Shown: one piece after another, positions 1 to 6,689 of the stretch
Numbering within the stretch: the stretch's first letter is position 1
How the letters are laid out: the number at the start of each line of letters is the position of its first letter
Source of the DNA: Actinotalea sp.
GTDB lineage: Bacteria > Actinomycetota > Actinomycetes > Actinomycetales > Cellulomonadaceae
Reading direction: 5' to 3'
DNA length: 12,169 nucleotides
NCBI GenBank assembly: GCA_014360395.1
Contig: JACIXM010000003.1
Location: forward strand, 1 to 12,169
Notes under the pieces: model-generated
Told to the model about the DNA's origin: nothing
Seen by the model: the letters and a program-made list of their open reading frames with translations, nothing else
Databases searched by the model: none
Program-made: the position numbers and the translations under genes

Positions 1-1
1 C

Positions 2-1576
2 GCGACGCCCGTGCCCGAGGCGGGCCCGGAGGACGACGTCGACGCGACCCTGCGGCCCGGTGTCGTCCCGCCCCAGGGCCGGCGGACCGAGGACGTCCCG
101 CCGGCCCCGACCGCGACCGAGCCGCCCCTCACCCGTGGCGCCGCACCCGGGACCCCGGTCCCGCCGAGCCCAGCCACGCCCGAGCCGGCCGCCACGCCCG
201 AGCCCTCGGCCGGCCGTGGCGACGTGCCCGACACCCCCGCGCCCGACACCCCCGCGCCCGGCACCCCGGCGCCCGACACCTCGGCGCCCGACACGGCACC
301 CGACCCGGCAGGTCTGCCCCTCGACGACCCGACGGGTCTGCCCCTCGGCACCGCCGACACCGACACCGCCTCGTCCGCGACACCGCGCCACGCCCGCCCC
401 GAGCCGGAGGAGCAGCCGCTGCCACCGGCCCGGCTCGGCGTGCTCGTCTCGCCCCGCGTCGCGGAGGTCCTCGGTGACGAGCTGCTGCACCTGGACACGG
501 TGCTGCGCGACACGGTCGGCGGCGAGGCGTGGGACGTCGTCGTCGTGCCGGACGCCCTGGCCGACCGCGTGCCGAGCCCGCCCGCCCTGCTCGAGGCCGC
601 GCGCGACCGGCTGCTGGACGAGGGCTGGCACGTGGCGGTCGTGCTGACGGCGGTCCCGCTGGTCCAGGCGCGGCACGCCGTCGCGACCCAGACGGCGCCC
701 CTGCACGGCGTCGGCCTGATCAGCATGCCCGCGCTGGGCACGACCGACGTCGGCCCCCGGACCCACCGGGCGGTCGCGCGGGTGGTGGGCGACCTCCTCG
801 ACGTGCGCGTCGTGGCGGACACCGCCGCCCGCGACGACGACGCCGCCGCTCAGGTCCGCACCCGCCTGCGCCGGCTGACCGCCGACGACGACCCGGCCGG
901 ACCCGGGGGGCCCCGGCTGGCGGCGCGCGTCCTGCGCACCGACGCGGGCCTGCTCGGCGCGCAGCTCCGGGCGAACCGACCGTGGCGCCTCCTCGCACCG
1001 CTGTCCCGTGCCCTCACGGCCGCCGGCGCCGCCGTCCTGCTCGCGCTGCTGACGACCGGGGTGTGGCGTCTCGGGGACGCGGCCGGGCCGGGCAGGCTCG
1101 TGCTGGTCTCGCTGCTGTCGGCGGCGGCCGTCACGACGGCCCTCATCGCCGGGGCGCGACTGTGGGAGCGGCCCCGACGGGAGCGCGAGCGCCGACGGGT
1201 CATGCGCTTCGACCTGGCGACGCTCGGCAGCGTCGTCGTCGGGGTGCTCGTGCTGCACGTGACGCTGCTCCTGGTCGCCCTGGTGGGGGCGGCGCTGCTC
1301 GTCGACGCCGGCGTCCTCGCCGAGGTGCTGGGACGCGAGCCGGACGCCGGCACGTGGTGGCGGCTCGCCTGGCTGACCGCGGGGCTGGCGACGTTCGCGG
1401 CCGCCGTCGGCGCGGGCCTGGAGCACGACGACGTCGTGCGCTCCGCCGCGTTCACGCGGTCCCGCGAGTCCGCCGACGAGGCGGCAGCGCCCGCGGAGCC
1501 GGCCGCCGGGCGTGGGGAGGACCGGCAGGACAGGCCCGACGCGGACGAGCCCGACGCGGGCGACCAGCCGGGCTGA
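2..1576 (+). CDS. Multi-pass membrane protein with Pro/Ala/Thr-rich N-terminal region (5' truncated by window edge)
   Basis: The frame is open from the window edge (base 2) to TGA at 1574-1576, so the true start probably lies upstream; a GTG at 11 is the first possible start inside the window. Residues below are numbered from that GTG. Residues 1-140 are low-complexity and rich in Pro, Ala, Thr and Asp, probably disordered. Residues about 140-290 look like a soluble alpha/beta domain, with hydrophobic strands such as RLGVLVSP, WDVVVVPD and WHVAVVLTAVPL. Four membrane segments follow at roughly 330-353, 362-382, 402-430 and 451-471. An Arg-rich loop (WERPRRERERRR) lies between the second and third, and a charged tail follows the fourth. 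I do not recognise the family, and the function is unknown. The gene converges on the P450 gene, with 58 bp between the stops. It is clearly coding: strong GC3 bias and sensible domain architecture. Confidence 0.85.
   Translation, partial: ATPVPEAGPEDDVDATLRPGVVPPQGRRTEDVPPAPTATEPPLTRGAAPGTPVPPSPATPEPAATPEPSAGRGDVPDTPAPDTPAPGTPAPDTSAPDTAPDPAGLPLDDPTGLPLGTADTDTASSATPRHARPEPEEQPLPPARLGVLVSPRVAEVLGDELLHLDTVLRDTVGGEAWDVVVVPDALADRVPSPPALLEAARDRLLDEGWHVAVVLTAVPLVQARHAVATQTAPLHGVGLISMPALGTTDVGPRTHRAVARVVGDLLDVRVVADTAARDDDAAAQVRTRLRRLTADDDPAGPGGPRLAARVLRTDAGLLGAQLRANRPWRLLAPLSRALTAAGAAVLLALLTTGVWRLGDAAGPGRLVLVSLLSAAAVTTALIAGARLWERPRRERERRRVMRFDLATLGSVVVGVLVLHVTLLLVALVGAALLVDAGVLAEVLGREPDAGTWWRLAWLTAGLATFAAAVGAGLEHDDVVRSAAFTRSRESADEAAAPAEPAAGRGEDRQDRPDADEPDAGDQPG
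227..301 (+). repeat. Tandem 15-bp coding repeat (PDTPA pentapeptide, about 5 copies)
   Basis: Five consecutive 15-bp units encode PDTPA, PDTPA, PGTPA, PDTSA and PDTAP. They lie in the disordered N-terminal part of the membrane protein. The first copies are nearly identical in DNA, so copy number could vary by slippage between strains. A second, smaller repetition (GLPL...GLPL) follows at about 310-350. Confidence 0.85.
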
Positions 1577-1623
1577 CGGCGCGGGGCGGGCTGACGGCGC
1601 GGGGCGGGCTGACCGCGCGGTCG
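1570..1623 (+). repeat. 18-bp tandem repeat spanning the stop codon of the membrane-protein gene
   Basis: The unit GGGCTGACGGCGCGGGGC occurs perfectly at 1570-1587 and 1588-1605. A third, degraded copy (GGGCTGACCGCGCGG...) occupies about 1606-1623. The first copy contains the TGA stop at 1574-1576. Because the unit is a multiple of three, the later copies place further in-frame TGA codons at 1592 and 1610. The array fills most of the 58-bp gap between the two converging genes. Confidence 0.9.
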
Positions 1624-1647
1624 CGGCCGACCCCTCAGGCCGCGCGG
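1613..1647. terminator. Candidate hairpin between converging genes
   Basis: CCGCGCGG at 1613-1620 can pair with CCGCGCGG at 1640-1647. The stem extends inward by a U-G and a C-G pair, leaving a loop of about 15 nt that contains the P450 stop codon. It sits between two converging coding regions, so it could act in both directions. There is no T-tract, and GC-rich sequence makes such pairings common by chance. Confidence 0.35.
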
Positions 1648-3095
1648 GCCCGGGGACCGAGCGCGAAGCGCAGCGTGAACATGTCCAGGCTGCCGGGCAG
1701 GTCCTCGTCCGGCCGGAGGCGGCCGTCGAGGAGGTCGACCTCGCGGTCCCGCAGGATCCGCCCGAGCGCCAGGCTCACGGTGTGCAGGACGACGTTGCGC
1801 CCGGGGCACTGGGCCGGGCCGGCGGAGAACGGGACGAACGGCCAGTCGTTCTCGGAGCGGTCGGACGCCCACAGCTCGGGGGCGAAGCGATGCGCGGCCT
1901 CCACGTGCTCGTCGTCGCGGTGGAAGAACGGGGCGTAGGTGAGGATGCTCGTGCCCTCCGGCATGGGCCCGTCCTCCCACTGCGTGCGTGCCGTGGTCTC
2001 CCGCAGGACCGCGGGCGTCGTCGGCCACAGCCGCAGCGACTCCAGGACGCAGGAGCGCAGGTAGGGCAGCCGCTGCGGCTCCGTCAGGTCGACCGCGTCG
2101 ACCTCCTGCCGTGCCCGGCGCTGCTGCTCCGGGTGCGCCGCGAGCAGTGCGAGCGCGCGGAAGCCGGCCCAGCTCGCGGCGTCGAACGCGAACATCCACT
2201 GGGCGACCTGCTGGCTGGGGTGCGTCCGCGGGGTCGTCGGCGCCTGGGCGGCCCAGAAGGCCAGGCTGCCCGGCTCGGCACGGTCCAGGTGGTGCTGGAG
2301 GCGCTCGTGGAAGCGCCGCCGCAGCCGCCGCCGCTGCGGGCGCAGGAACGCCCAGTTCGCGGCGGCCCGCAGGGCGACGAGGTCCTCGGTGAGCTGCTCG
2401 TCGTCGGCGGCGCCGTCACCGAGGGTGACCCGTCGCACGACCCGGTCCCAGGTGCGGGCGTAGTCGTCCCACTCGAGCCGGCCGCTCGCCTCGGTCCGCG
2501 CGAGGAGGGCGTCGATCTCCTCGTTGACGGTCGCGACCGCGGCCGCCGAGCCGCGGTGCAGTGCGGACCCCGAGTCCAGGGCCGCGTCGTGGAACGGCCG
2601 GCGCTCGGCCCGGTCCTCCGCGGAGGAGATGAGCACGTTGTCCGGCTCGAAGTGCGACAGCGCCGCGCGCTTCTCCCTCGTCGCCGGGCTGAACGGCTCG
2701 GGGCCCTCGGCCAGCACGCGGTGCACGTGCTCGGGCGAGAGCAGCACGACCATCCGCCGCGGGAGCCGCAGCCGCAGCGGGCCGCGGCCGTAGGTGTGGC
2801 GCAGCTCCTGGAGGAGCTCGACGGCGTGCGCGTCGGCGTCGGTGCGCTCGGCCCACCGGACCGCGGGCGGGCGGCGGACGATGACGCCGCGCGCGAGGAG
2901 CGGGACGACGACGCGGCCCAGCACGCGTGCGGTGTCCAGAGCCGAGGCGTGCGGCAGGCGGCGGGTCCCCGGCGCGGAGCGACCGTCACCGACGGGCTCG
3001 GCGGCACCGGCGGCCGCGGCGCGGGCGTGGTCGGCCGGCAGCGGGGGCGCCGTCGGCGGGTCGAGGCGGGGGCCGCCCGGGGCGACGTGGGTCAT
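1635..3095 (-). CDS. Cytochrome P450 monooxygenase
   Basis: A 486-aa protein, within the normal P450 length. It should use O2 and two electrons to oxidise an organic substrate. The heme-binding loop FSAGPAQCPG (residues 423-432, Cys430 as thiolate ligand) matches FxxGxxxCxG exactly. The K-helix ExxR is ESLR (352-355), followed by LWPTTPAVLRE. The I-helix reads FAFDAASWAG, with Asp305 in the acidic position but Ala306 where most P450s have the oxygen-activating Thr. There is no signal peptide or clear membrane anchor. The start is the ATG at 3095, overlapping the stop of the upstream dehydrogenase as ATGA, so translation is probably coupled; no strong Shine-Dalgarno is visible. No ferredoxin or reductase gene lies in the window, so electrons must come from elsewhere. 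Substrate and CYP family are unknown. The P450 assignment is secure. Confidence 0.95.
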   Translation of the reverse strand: MTHVAPGGPRLDPPTAPPLPADHARAAAAGAAEPVGDGRSAPGTRRLPHASALDTARVLGRVVVPLLARGVIVRRPPAVRWAERTDADAHAVELLQELRHTYGRGPLRLRLPRRMVVLLSPEHVHRVLAEGPEPFSPATREKRAALSHFEPDNVLISSAEDRAERRPFHDAALDSGSALHRGSAAAVATVNEEIDALLARTEASGRLEWDDYARTWDRVVRRVTLGDGAADDEQLTEDLVALRAAANWAFLRPQRRRLRRRFHERLQHHLDRAEPGSLAFWAAQAPTTPRTHPSQQVAQWMFAFDAASWAGFRALALLAAHPEQQRRARQEVDAVDLTEPQRLPYLRSCVLESLRLWPTTPAVLRETTARTQWEDGPMPEGTSILTYAPFFHRDDEHVEAAHRFAPELWASDRSENDWPFVPFSAGPAQCPGRNVVLHTVSLALGRILRDREVDLLDGRLRPDEDLPGSLDMFTLRFALGPRARAA

Positions 3096-4087
3096 CGGCC
3101 CGTCCCCGTCCCGGCCAGGGCCCGCCGCACGGCGAGCCCCCCGCCCACCGCGGCGGCGGCGAGGGCGACACGGCGGGCGCCGGTCCGCCCGCGGCCGCGC
3201 CACCCTCCCTCGACGGCGGCGTCGTCGTGCACCGGCGAGGGCCGGTGGAGGTTCCCGCTCGTCGGGCTCACGCGGTGCCGGCGGGACAGGTGCTGGGTGT
3301 CGACGTGCCGGGCGATGAGCCGCTCCGCCTTGTCCGGGTGCCGGCGCGCGGTGCGCACGAGGCTCTTCGCGCCGGAGCCGACGAGCACCTCGCGCTCCGG
3401 CTTGCGGACCGCGTCGACGATCGCGGCGGCGACCCGCTGCGGGCTGTTGACCGGCGGCATCGCGAGCAGCTTGCGGCCGGTGTGGTTGCCGGCCTGGCGG
3501 AAGAAGGGCGTGTCGACGGTCGCCGGCAGGACGGAGACGACGTGGATGTCCTTCTGCCCGGCCAGGCGCAGCTCGGACCGGACGCTGCCCGCGAGCGCGA
3601 GCACCGCGGCCTTCGCCATCGAGTAGGGCGCGCCGTAGGGCTGCGGCACGGTCGACAGGACGGAGGCGACGTTGACGATGACGCCCTCGCCGCGGTCGCG
3701 CATGAGCGGCAGCACCGCGCGGATCCCGTGCAGGTAGCCCATGACGTCGACGTCGAGGACCCGGCGGACGTCCTCCAGCGGCAGCTCCTCGACCGACCCG
3801 TACACGGACACCGCCGCGTCGTTGACCCAGACGTCGATCCCGCCGTACCGCTCGACGGCACGGTCCGCGAGCTCGCGCACCTGGGCCTCGTCGGCGACGT
3901 CGACCGGCACGACCAGGGCCTGGGCGCCCGCCCGCTCGACGTCGCGCGCCAGGTCCTCCAGCGCCTCCTCCCGCCGGGCGGCGAGCACCACCGCCTTCGC
4001 CTTCCGTTCGGCGAACGCCAGGGCGGTCGCCCGGCCGATCCCGCTCGAGGCGCCGGTCACGACGACGACGCGGCCACGGATGCGCAT
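3092..4087 (-). CDS. Short-chain dehydrogenase/reductase (SDR)
   Basis: A 331-aa classical-type SDR that should interconvert an alcohol and a carbonyl using NAD(P). The Rossmann cofactor motif TGASSGIG is at residues 11-18. AAR at 36-38 follows the second strand, suggesting NADP(H), but this is uncertain. The catalytic Ser142 is in NVAS and the YxxxK motif is Y155-SMA-K159. Two usual positions differ: the NNAG motif reads NDAA (89-92), and the Asn of the N-S-Y-K tetrad appears as Asp114 (LDVDVMGYLHG). Beyond about residue 245 there is a basic extension ending in a hydrophobic Ala/Gly stretch (308-320), which makes it longer than the usual 250 aa. The start is the ATG at 4087, preceded by GGAGGA at 4099-4094. 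The stop overlaps the P450 start by ATGA, so the pair is one translation unit and probably acts on related substrates. Confidence 0.95.
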   Translation of the reverse strand: MRIRGRVVVVTGASSGIGRATALAFAERKAKAVVLAARREEALEDLARDVERAGAQALVVPVDVADEAQVRELADRAVERYGGIDVWVNDAAVSVYGSVEELPLEDVRRVLDVDVMGYLHGIRAVLPLMRDRGEGVIVNVASVLSTVPQPYGAPYSMAKAAVLALAGSVRSELRLAGQKDIHVVSVLPATVDTPFFRQAGNHTGRKLLAMPPVNSPQRVAAAIVDAVRKPEREVLVGSGAKSLVRTARRHPDKAERLIARHVDTQHLSRRHRVSPTSGNLHRPSPVHDDAAVEGGWRGRGRTGARRVALAAAAVGGGLAVRRALAGTGTGR

Positions 4088-4220
4088 GAGATCTCCTCCG
4101 GTGGGGGGACAGGTCTCCCTCCACCCTCCGACAGCCGGGCCGCCCCCGCACGCGCAGGGACGGCCCGGCTCCGGACGACGCTCCGGCGCGTCAGGCCGCC
4201 GGGCGCCGGTCGGGCGGACC

Positions 4221-5879
4221 TCAGGGGATGTCGGCCCGTGCGGCCTCGACCCTCAGCTGTCGCGCGTCGTAGGGCGTGAGCAGGCGCTGCTCCTGGAGCT
4301 CGCGCACGCTTCGGCCGACCTGACGGACGTAGGCCCCGTGGCTCGGGTAGAGCTCCGCCAGCGTGGCGTCGTCGAACGGGGCCTCCCAGCCGGCGATGAA
4401 GCAGAAGGACGCGCCCGTGGCGCGGCCGTACCAGGTGCTCGTCGGGACGTCGAGGTAGGGCGACCGCCAGCCACCCTGGACGTTGCCGTACGCGTCGAGG
4501 ACCGGGGCGCCGTCCTGGACGAGGATGGGCTCGACGCTCGGCGGGGCGACGCCCTCGCGAACCCACAGGTCGAGGTTGTGCAGGGCGGCGTTGAAGAAGA
4601 TCTCGTTGGGCAGACGGCTGCGCTCCCCCTCGTTGCACGCCATCGGCGGGACGTCACGGCCGGCGGCGAGGATGTCCGCCGACGCGGCGGAGTAGTACAG
4701 CTCCTCGGGCGTGGCGTGCCCCGTGCCGGCGAGCTCGTAGTGGCGGTACCGGTCGCCGGGCTCGTCGCTGTCGGCCCGGCGCGACCCGATGCCCAGGAGG
4801 TAGTCCGACTGCGACATGACCCGCATGACCGGCACGCCGACGTCCTGGATCTGCCGGCGCGGGTCGGTCGCCGGCGGCGCAGGCTCGCACTGGTTCATCG
4901 GGTACGCACCGGCGAACGCCCCACCCGCGACGGCGACGAGGTACGCGTCGTAGGGCTGCTCGCCGGTCTCCGCCACGACGAGCGGGCGCACGGCGTTGAT
5001 GTAGTTGACCAGGTACCCCCCGGTCTGGGAGTAGCCGAGACCGTAGGCCAGCTCGACGGCGCTCGTGCCGGTGCCGTAGGTCAACGGGTTGGTGGCGTCG
5101 TCGCTGCGCAGCCACTGCCCGACCTGCGTGTAGATGTCCCACACCAGACCGTTCTCGGTCTCCCGCGCGCTGTCCGCGGCGACCGTGGTGCAGTTCCGCG
5201 GGTCGTCCAGGGACAGCGGGTTGGCGAACGAGAGGTCGCCGTAGCGCTCGGGGTCGAACGTCCGCAGCGCGTCCACGGAGATCGGCTTGGCCGTGATGCC
5301 CACCCAGGTGTCGCCGTTGTCGATGATCTCCTCGTGGGTCAGGGCCCAGCCGATGTTGAGGTCGAACCAGTTCGACGGGTTGAGCATCTCCACCACGACG
5401 GCACCGCTGAAGTGCTGCTGCTTCGCGGGCCGCCGCACGAGGACGCGCGTGGTGTAGGGCGCGTCCGGTGTCACGACCTGCGCGGGGCCCTCCTGCGGCC
5501 ACGTGTAGACGTTCGCCAGGCCGCTGACCAGGTACTCCTCCTCGACGTACCCGGCCTTCGCCAGGTCCTGCGGGACGAGCTGGTGGTCGGCGGCCCCGAA
5601 GGGGTAGGAGTCCGCGGTGACCGGCAGGGGCCCCACGACGTCGGTGAGGCCGAGGCCGCTCAGCGCCTCGCCGATCGCCGTCGGCGTGGCGGTGTCCGGG
5701 GTCGCGGCGCGCGCCGCGGGTGTCGTGCGCGCGGCGTCGGGCCCGGCGGCGGACGCCACGCCACCGGGCACCAGGGTCGCGGCCAGCGCGCCGACGACGG
5801 CGGCCGCGACGAGGCGGGCCCGGGCGGGACGGACGCGTCGGGGGCGTCCCGGTGCGGACGGGGGTCGGGTGGTCCTCAT
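4221..5879 (-). CDS. Secreted alpha/beta hydrolase (Abhydrolase_10-like)
   Basis: A 552-aa exported protein, probably an esterase or related hydrolase. A signal peptide spans about residues 1-44: an Arg-rich n-region, a hydrophobic stretch LVAAAVVGALAATLV and cleavage near VASA-AG. The mature part carries signatures I associate with the alpha/beta hydrolase domain family PF20091: VVVEMLNPSNWFD, then DTWVGITAKPISVDALRTFDPERYGDL. The nucleophile elbow is GYSQTGG with Ser284. Likely triad partners, by order and motif, are Asp359 (MSQSDYL) and His388 (TGHATPEE). The start is the ATG at 5879 with GGAGGT at 5894-5889. It lies 133 bp upstream of the SDR/P450 pair on the same strand, so cotranscription is possible, but only a weak 5-bp hairpin (4171-4186) fills the gap. 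The substrate is unknown. Confidence 0.9.
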   Translation of the reverse strand: MRTTRPPSAPGRPRRVRPARARLVAAAVVGALAATLVPGGVASAAGPDAARTTPAARAATPDTATPTAIGEALSGLGLTDVVGPLPVTADSYPFGAADHQLVPQDLAKAGYVEEEYLVSGLANVYTWPQEGPAQVVTPDAPYTTRVLVRRPAKQQHFSGAVVVEMLNPSNWFDLNIGWALTHEEIIDNGDTWVGITAKPISVDALRTFDPERYGDLSFANPLSLDDPRNCTTVAADSARETENGLVWDIYTQVGQWLRSDDATNPLTYGTGTSAVELAYGLGYSQTGGYLVNYINAVRPLVVAETGEQPYDAYLVAVAGGAFAGAYPMNQCEPAPPATDPRRQIQDVGVPVMRVMSQSDYLLGIGSRRADSDEPGDRYRHYELAGTGHATPEELYYSAASADILAAGRDVPPMACNEGERSRLPNEIFFNAALHNLDLWVREGVAPPSVEPILVQDGAPVLDAYGNVQGGWRSPYLDVPTSTWYGRATGASFCFIAGWEAPFDDATLAELYPSHGAYVRQVGRSVRELQEQRLLTPYDARQLRVEAARADIP

Positions 5880-6060
5880 GGCTGCTGCACCTCCGGGCCC
5901 GCTGCGGGCCGGTCGACCGGGGCACCGCGCCCGGCGGCGGGCGGCGGTACCGGCACCGCGCCGTCGCGGTGTCCCGGCGACGGTAGGAAGGGCCGCGCGG
6001 AGCCGCATCCGCTGCGAGGCCGTTGGGAGGATGCGCAGGCGGGGGCTCGCCGCGGATGGT

Positions 6061-6077
6061 GGCGAACAGGGGCGAAC
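6061..6077 (+). repeat. Pair of GGCGAAC direct repeats 10 bp apart
   Basis: GGCGAAC occurs at 6061-6067 and again at 6071-6077. The 10-bp periodicity places both on the same face of the helix, as for some direct-repeat transcription-factor sites. It lies 156 bp before the 129-aa gene and about 180 bp before the hydrolase start. A regulatory role is only inferred. Confidence 0.3.
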
Positions 6078-6150
6078 GGTGCGGTGACCTGCGGGTCCGC
6101 GCACCTCGGTGCAGGCGGGCAGGGCGAGGGACGACGTCGCGCGGCGAGGG

Positions 6151-6167
6151 GACGGCGGGCCGCCGTC
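6151..6167. promoter_or_regulatory. 17-bp perfect palindrome, candidate operator or hairpin
   Basis: GACGGCGG and CCGCCGTC form perfect 8-bp arms around a single central G. It lies 65 bp before the ATG of the 129-aa gene. It could be an operator for a dimeric regulator. Since GC-rich palindromes arise by chance in such DNA, confidence is modest. Confidence 0.3.
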
Positions 6168-6232
6168 GTCGTGTCGGTGGTCGGTGGTGTGCTGGTCCCC
6201 TCGCACCGCCCGCACGTCGCCAGGAGGCCACC

Positions 6233-6622
6233 ATGACCGCTGCCACCGTCTCCGGAGCGGACCTCGGCACGGGTCCGGAGGGTCTCGCGGCCGCCGTCCT
6301 CGATCTGGTCCGTACCGGCCCGGTCGCCGTGGTCGCCGACGACGACGCCTCCACCGCCCTCGTCGCGGCGGAGCTCGCCGCGGCAGCCCCGGCCGGCCGA
6401 CGGCTCCGCCTGGAGGGGCTACGCACGACGACGTCGCCCGTCCTGCGCCGCGCCGTCCTGGACCGCGTCGCGCTGGGCCAGGTCGACGTCGTCGTCGTGT
6501 CCGCGCCCGCCTGGGCGGCGTCGCCGGTGCCCGGGGTCGCCGTCGTGGACACCCGTCGCGTCGCGGAGCCGCCGCCGCAGCGGGCCGGTCGCTACGTGCT
6601 CTGCCGTCTCGGCGCGCGGTGA
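6233..6622 (+). CDS. Hypothetical protein, 129 aa
   Basis: The ATG at 6233 has AGGAGG at 6222-6227, 5 nt upstream, which fixes the start. Further evidence for coding is strong GC3 bias and a regular alternation of helices and strands. The protein has no signal peptide or membrane helix. Hydrophobic strands are visible at GPVAVVADD (about 29-37), VDVVVVSAPAW and GVAVVDT, separated by an Ala-rich helix and a basic stretch, so a small alpha/beta fold is likely. There are no nucleotide-binding or catalytic motifs I can name. It is followed after 67 bp by the ThrE-type exporter, which seems to have its own promoter, so the two need not be an operon. The family and function are unknown. Confidence 0.75.
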   Translation: MTAATVSGADLGTGPEGLAAAVLDLVRTGPVAVVADDDASTALVAAELAAAAPAGRRLRLEGLRTTTSPVLRRAVLDRVALGQVDVVVVSAPAWAASPVPGVAVVDTRRVAEPPPQRAGRYVLCRLGAR

Positions 6623-6644
6623 CCGTGAGCCGGTCGGGGTCACC
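6618..6644 (+). terminator. Inverted repeat over the stop codon of the 129-aa gene
   Basis: GGTGACC (6618-6624, containing the TGA stop) and GGTCACC (6638-6644) are perfect 7-bp complementary arms around a 13-nt loop. It could be a weak terminator between the 129-aa gene and the exporter. There is no T-tract. Confidence 0.3.
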
Positions 6645-6677
6645 ATCACGACGCGACACGAGGACGGGGTGCCCCCC

Positions 6678-6683
6678 TAGGGT
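6678..6683 (+). promoter_or_regulatory. Probable -10 box of a leaderless promoter for the exporter
   Basis: TAGGGT lies 6 nt before the ATG at 6690. It matches the TANNNT -10 pattern at the spacing where transcription would begin at or next to the A of the start codon. No usable Shine-Dalgarno exists: the only GGAG ends 1 nt before the ATG. A weak GCGACA at 6653-6658 could be the -35, with a 19-bp spacer. Leaderless mRNAs are common in Actinobacteria, and this geometry is typical of them. Confidence 0.6.
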
Positions 6684-6689
6684 CGGAGC

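Larger units (their letters stand above)
5880..6232. other. 353-bp divergent intergenic region
   Basis: This region separates the minus-strand hydrolase from the plus-strand 129-aa gene, so it should hold promoters for both. On the minus strand TACCGT (5985-5980) fits an actinobacterial TANNNT -10 box, with a leader of about 90-95 nt to the hydrolase, but I see no convincing -35. On the plus strand no clear -10 is visible. Small repeats occur at 6061-6077, 6101-6112 (GCACC/GGTGC) and 6151-6167. I see no supported gene here. Confidence 0.5.

Noticed and set aside
227..301. CRISPR-like array
   Set aside because: The units are contiguous 15-bp coding repeats without spacers.
1512..3626. Long plus-strand open frame opposite the P450 and SDR genes
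   Set aside because: No recognisable domain and Arg/Val-rich antisense composition, while the minus strand encodes clear P450 and SDR motifs.
3096..4151. Upstream in-frame extension of the P450 gene
   Set aside because: The extension is an Arg/Gly-rich shadow of the SDR gene. The P450 start at 3095 is supported by the ATGA overlap and normal family length.
4171..4186. Hairpin CCGGA/TCCGG between the hydrolase and SDR genes as a terminator
   Set aside because: Only 5 bp, with no supporting T-tract; too weak to divide the operon.
3741..6236. Long plus-strand open frame opposite the hydrolase
   Set aside because: An antisense shadow of the PF20091-like hydrolase; no motifs and no ribosome binding site.
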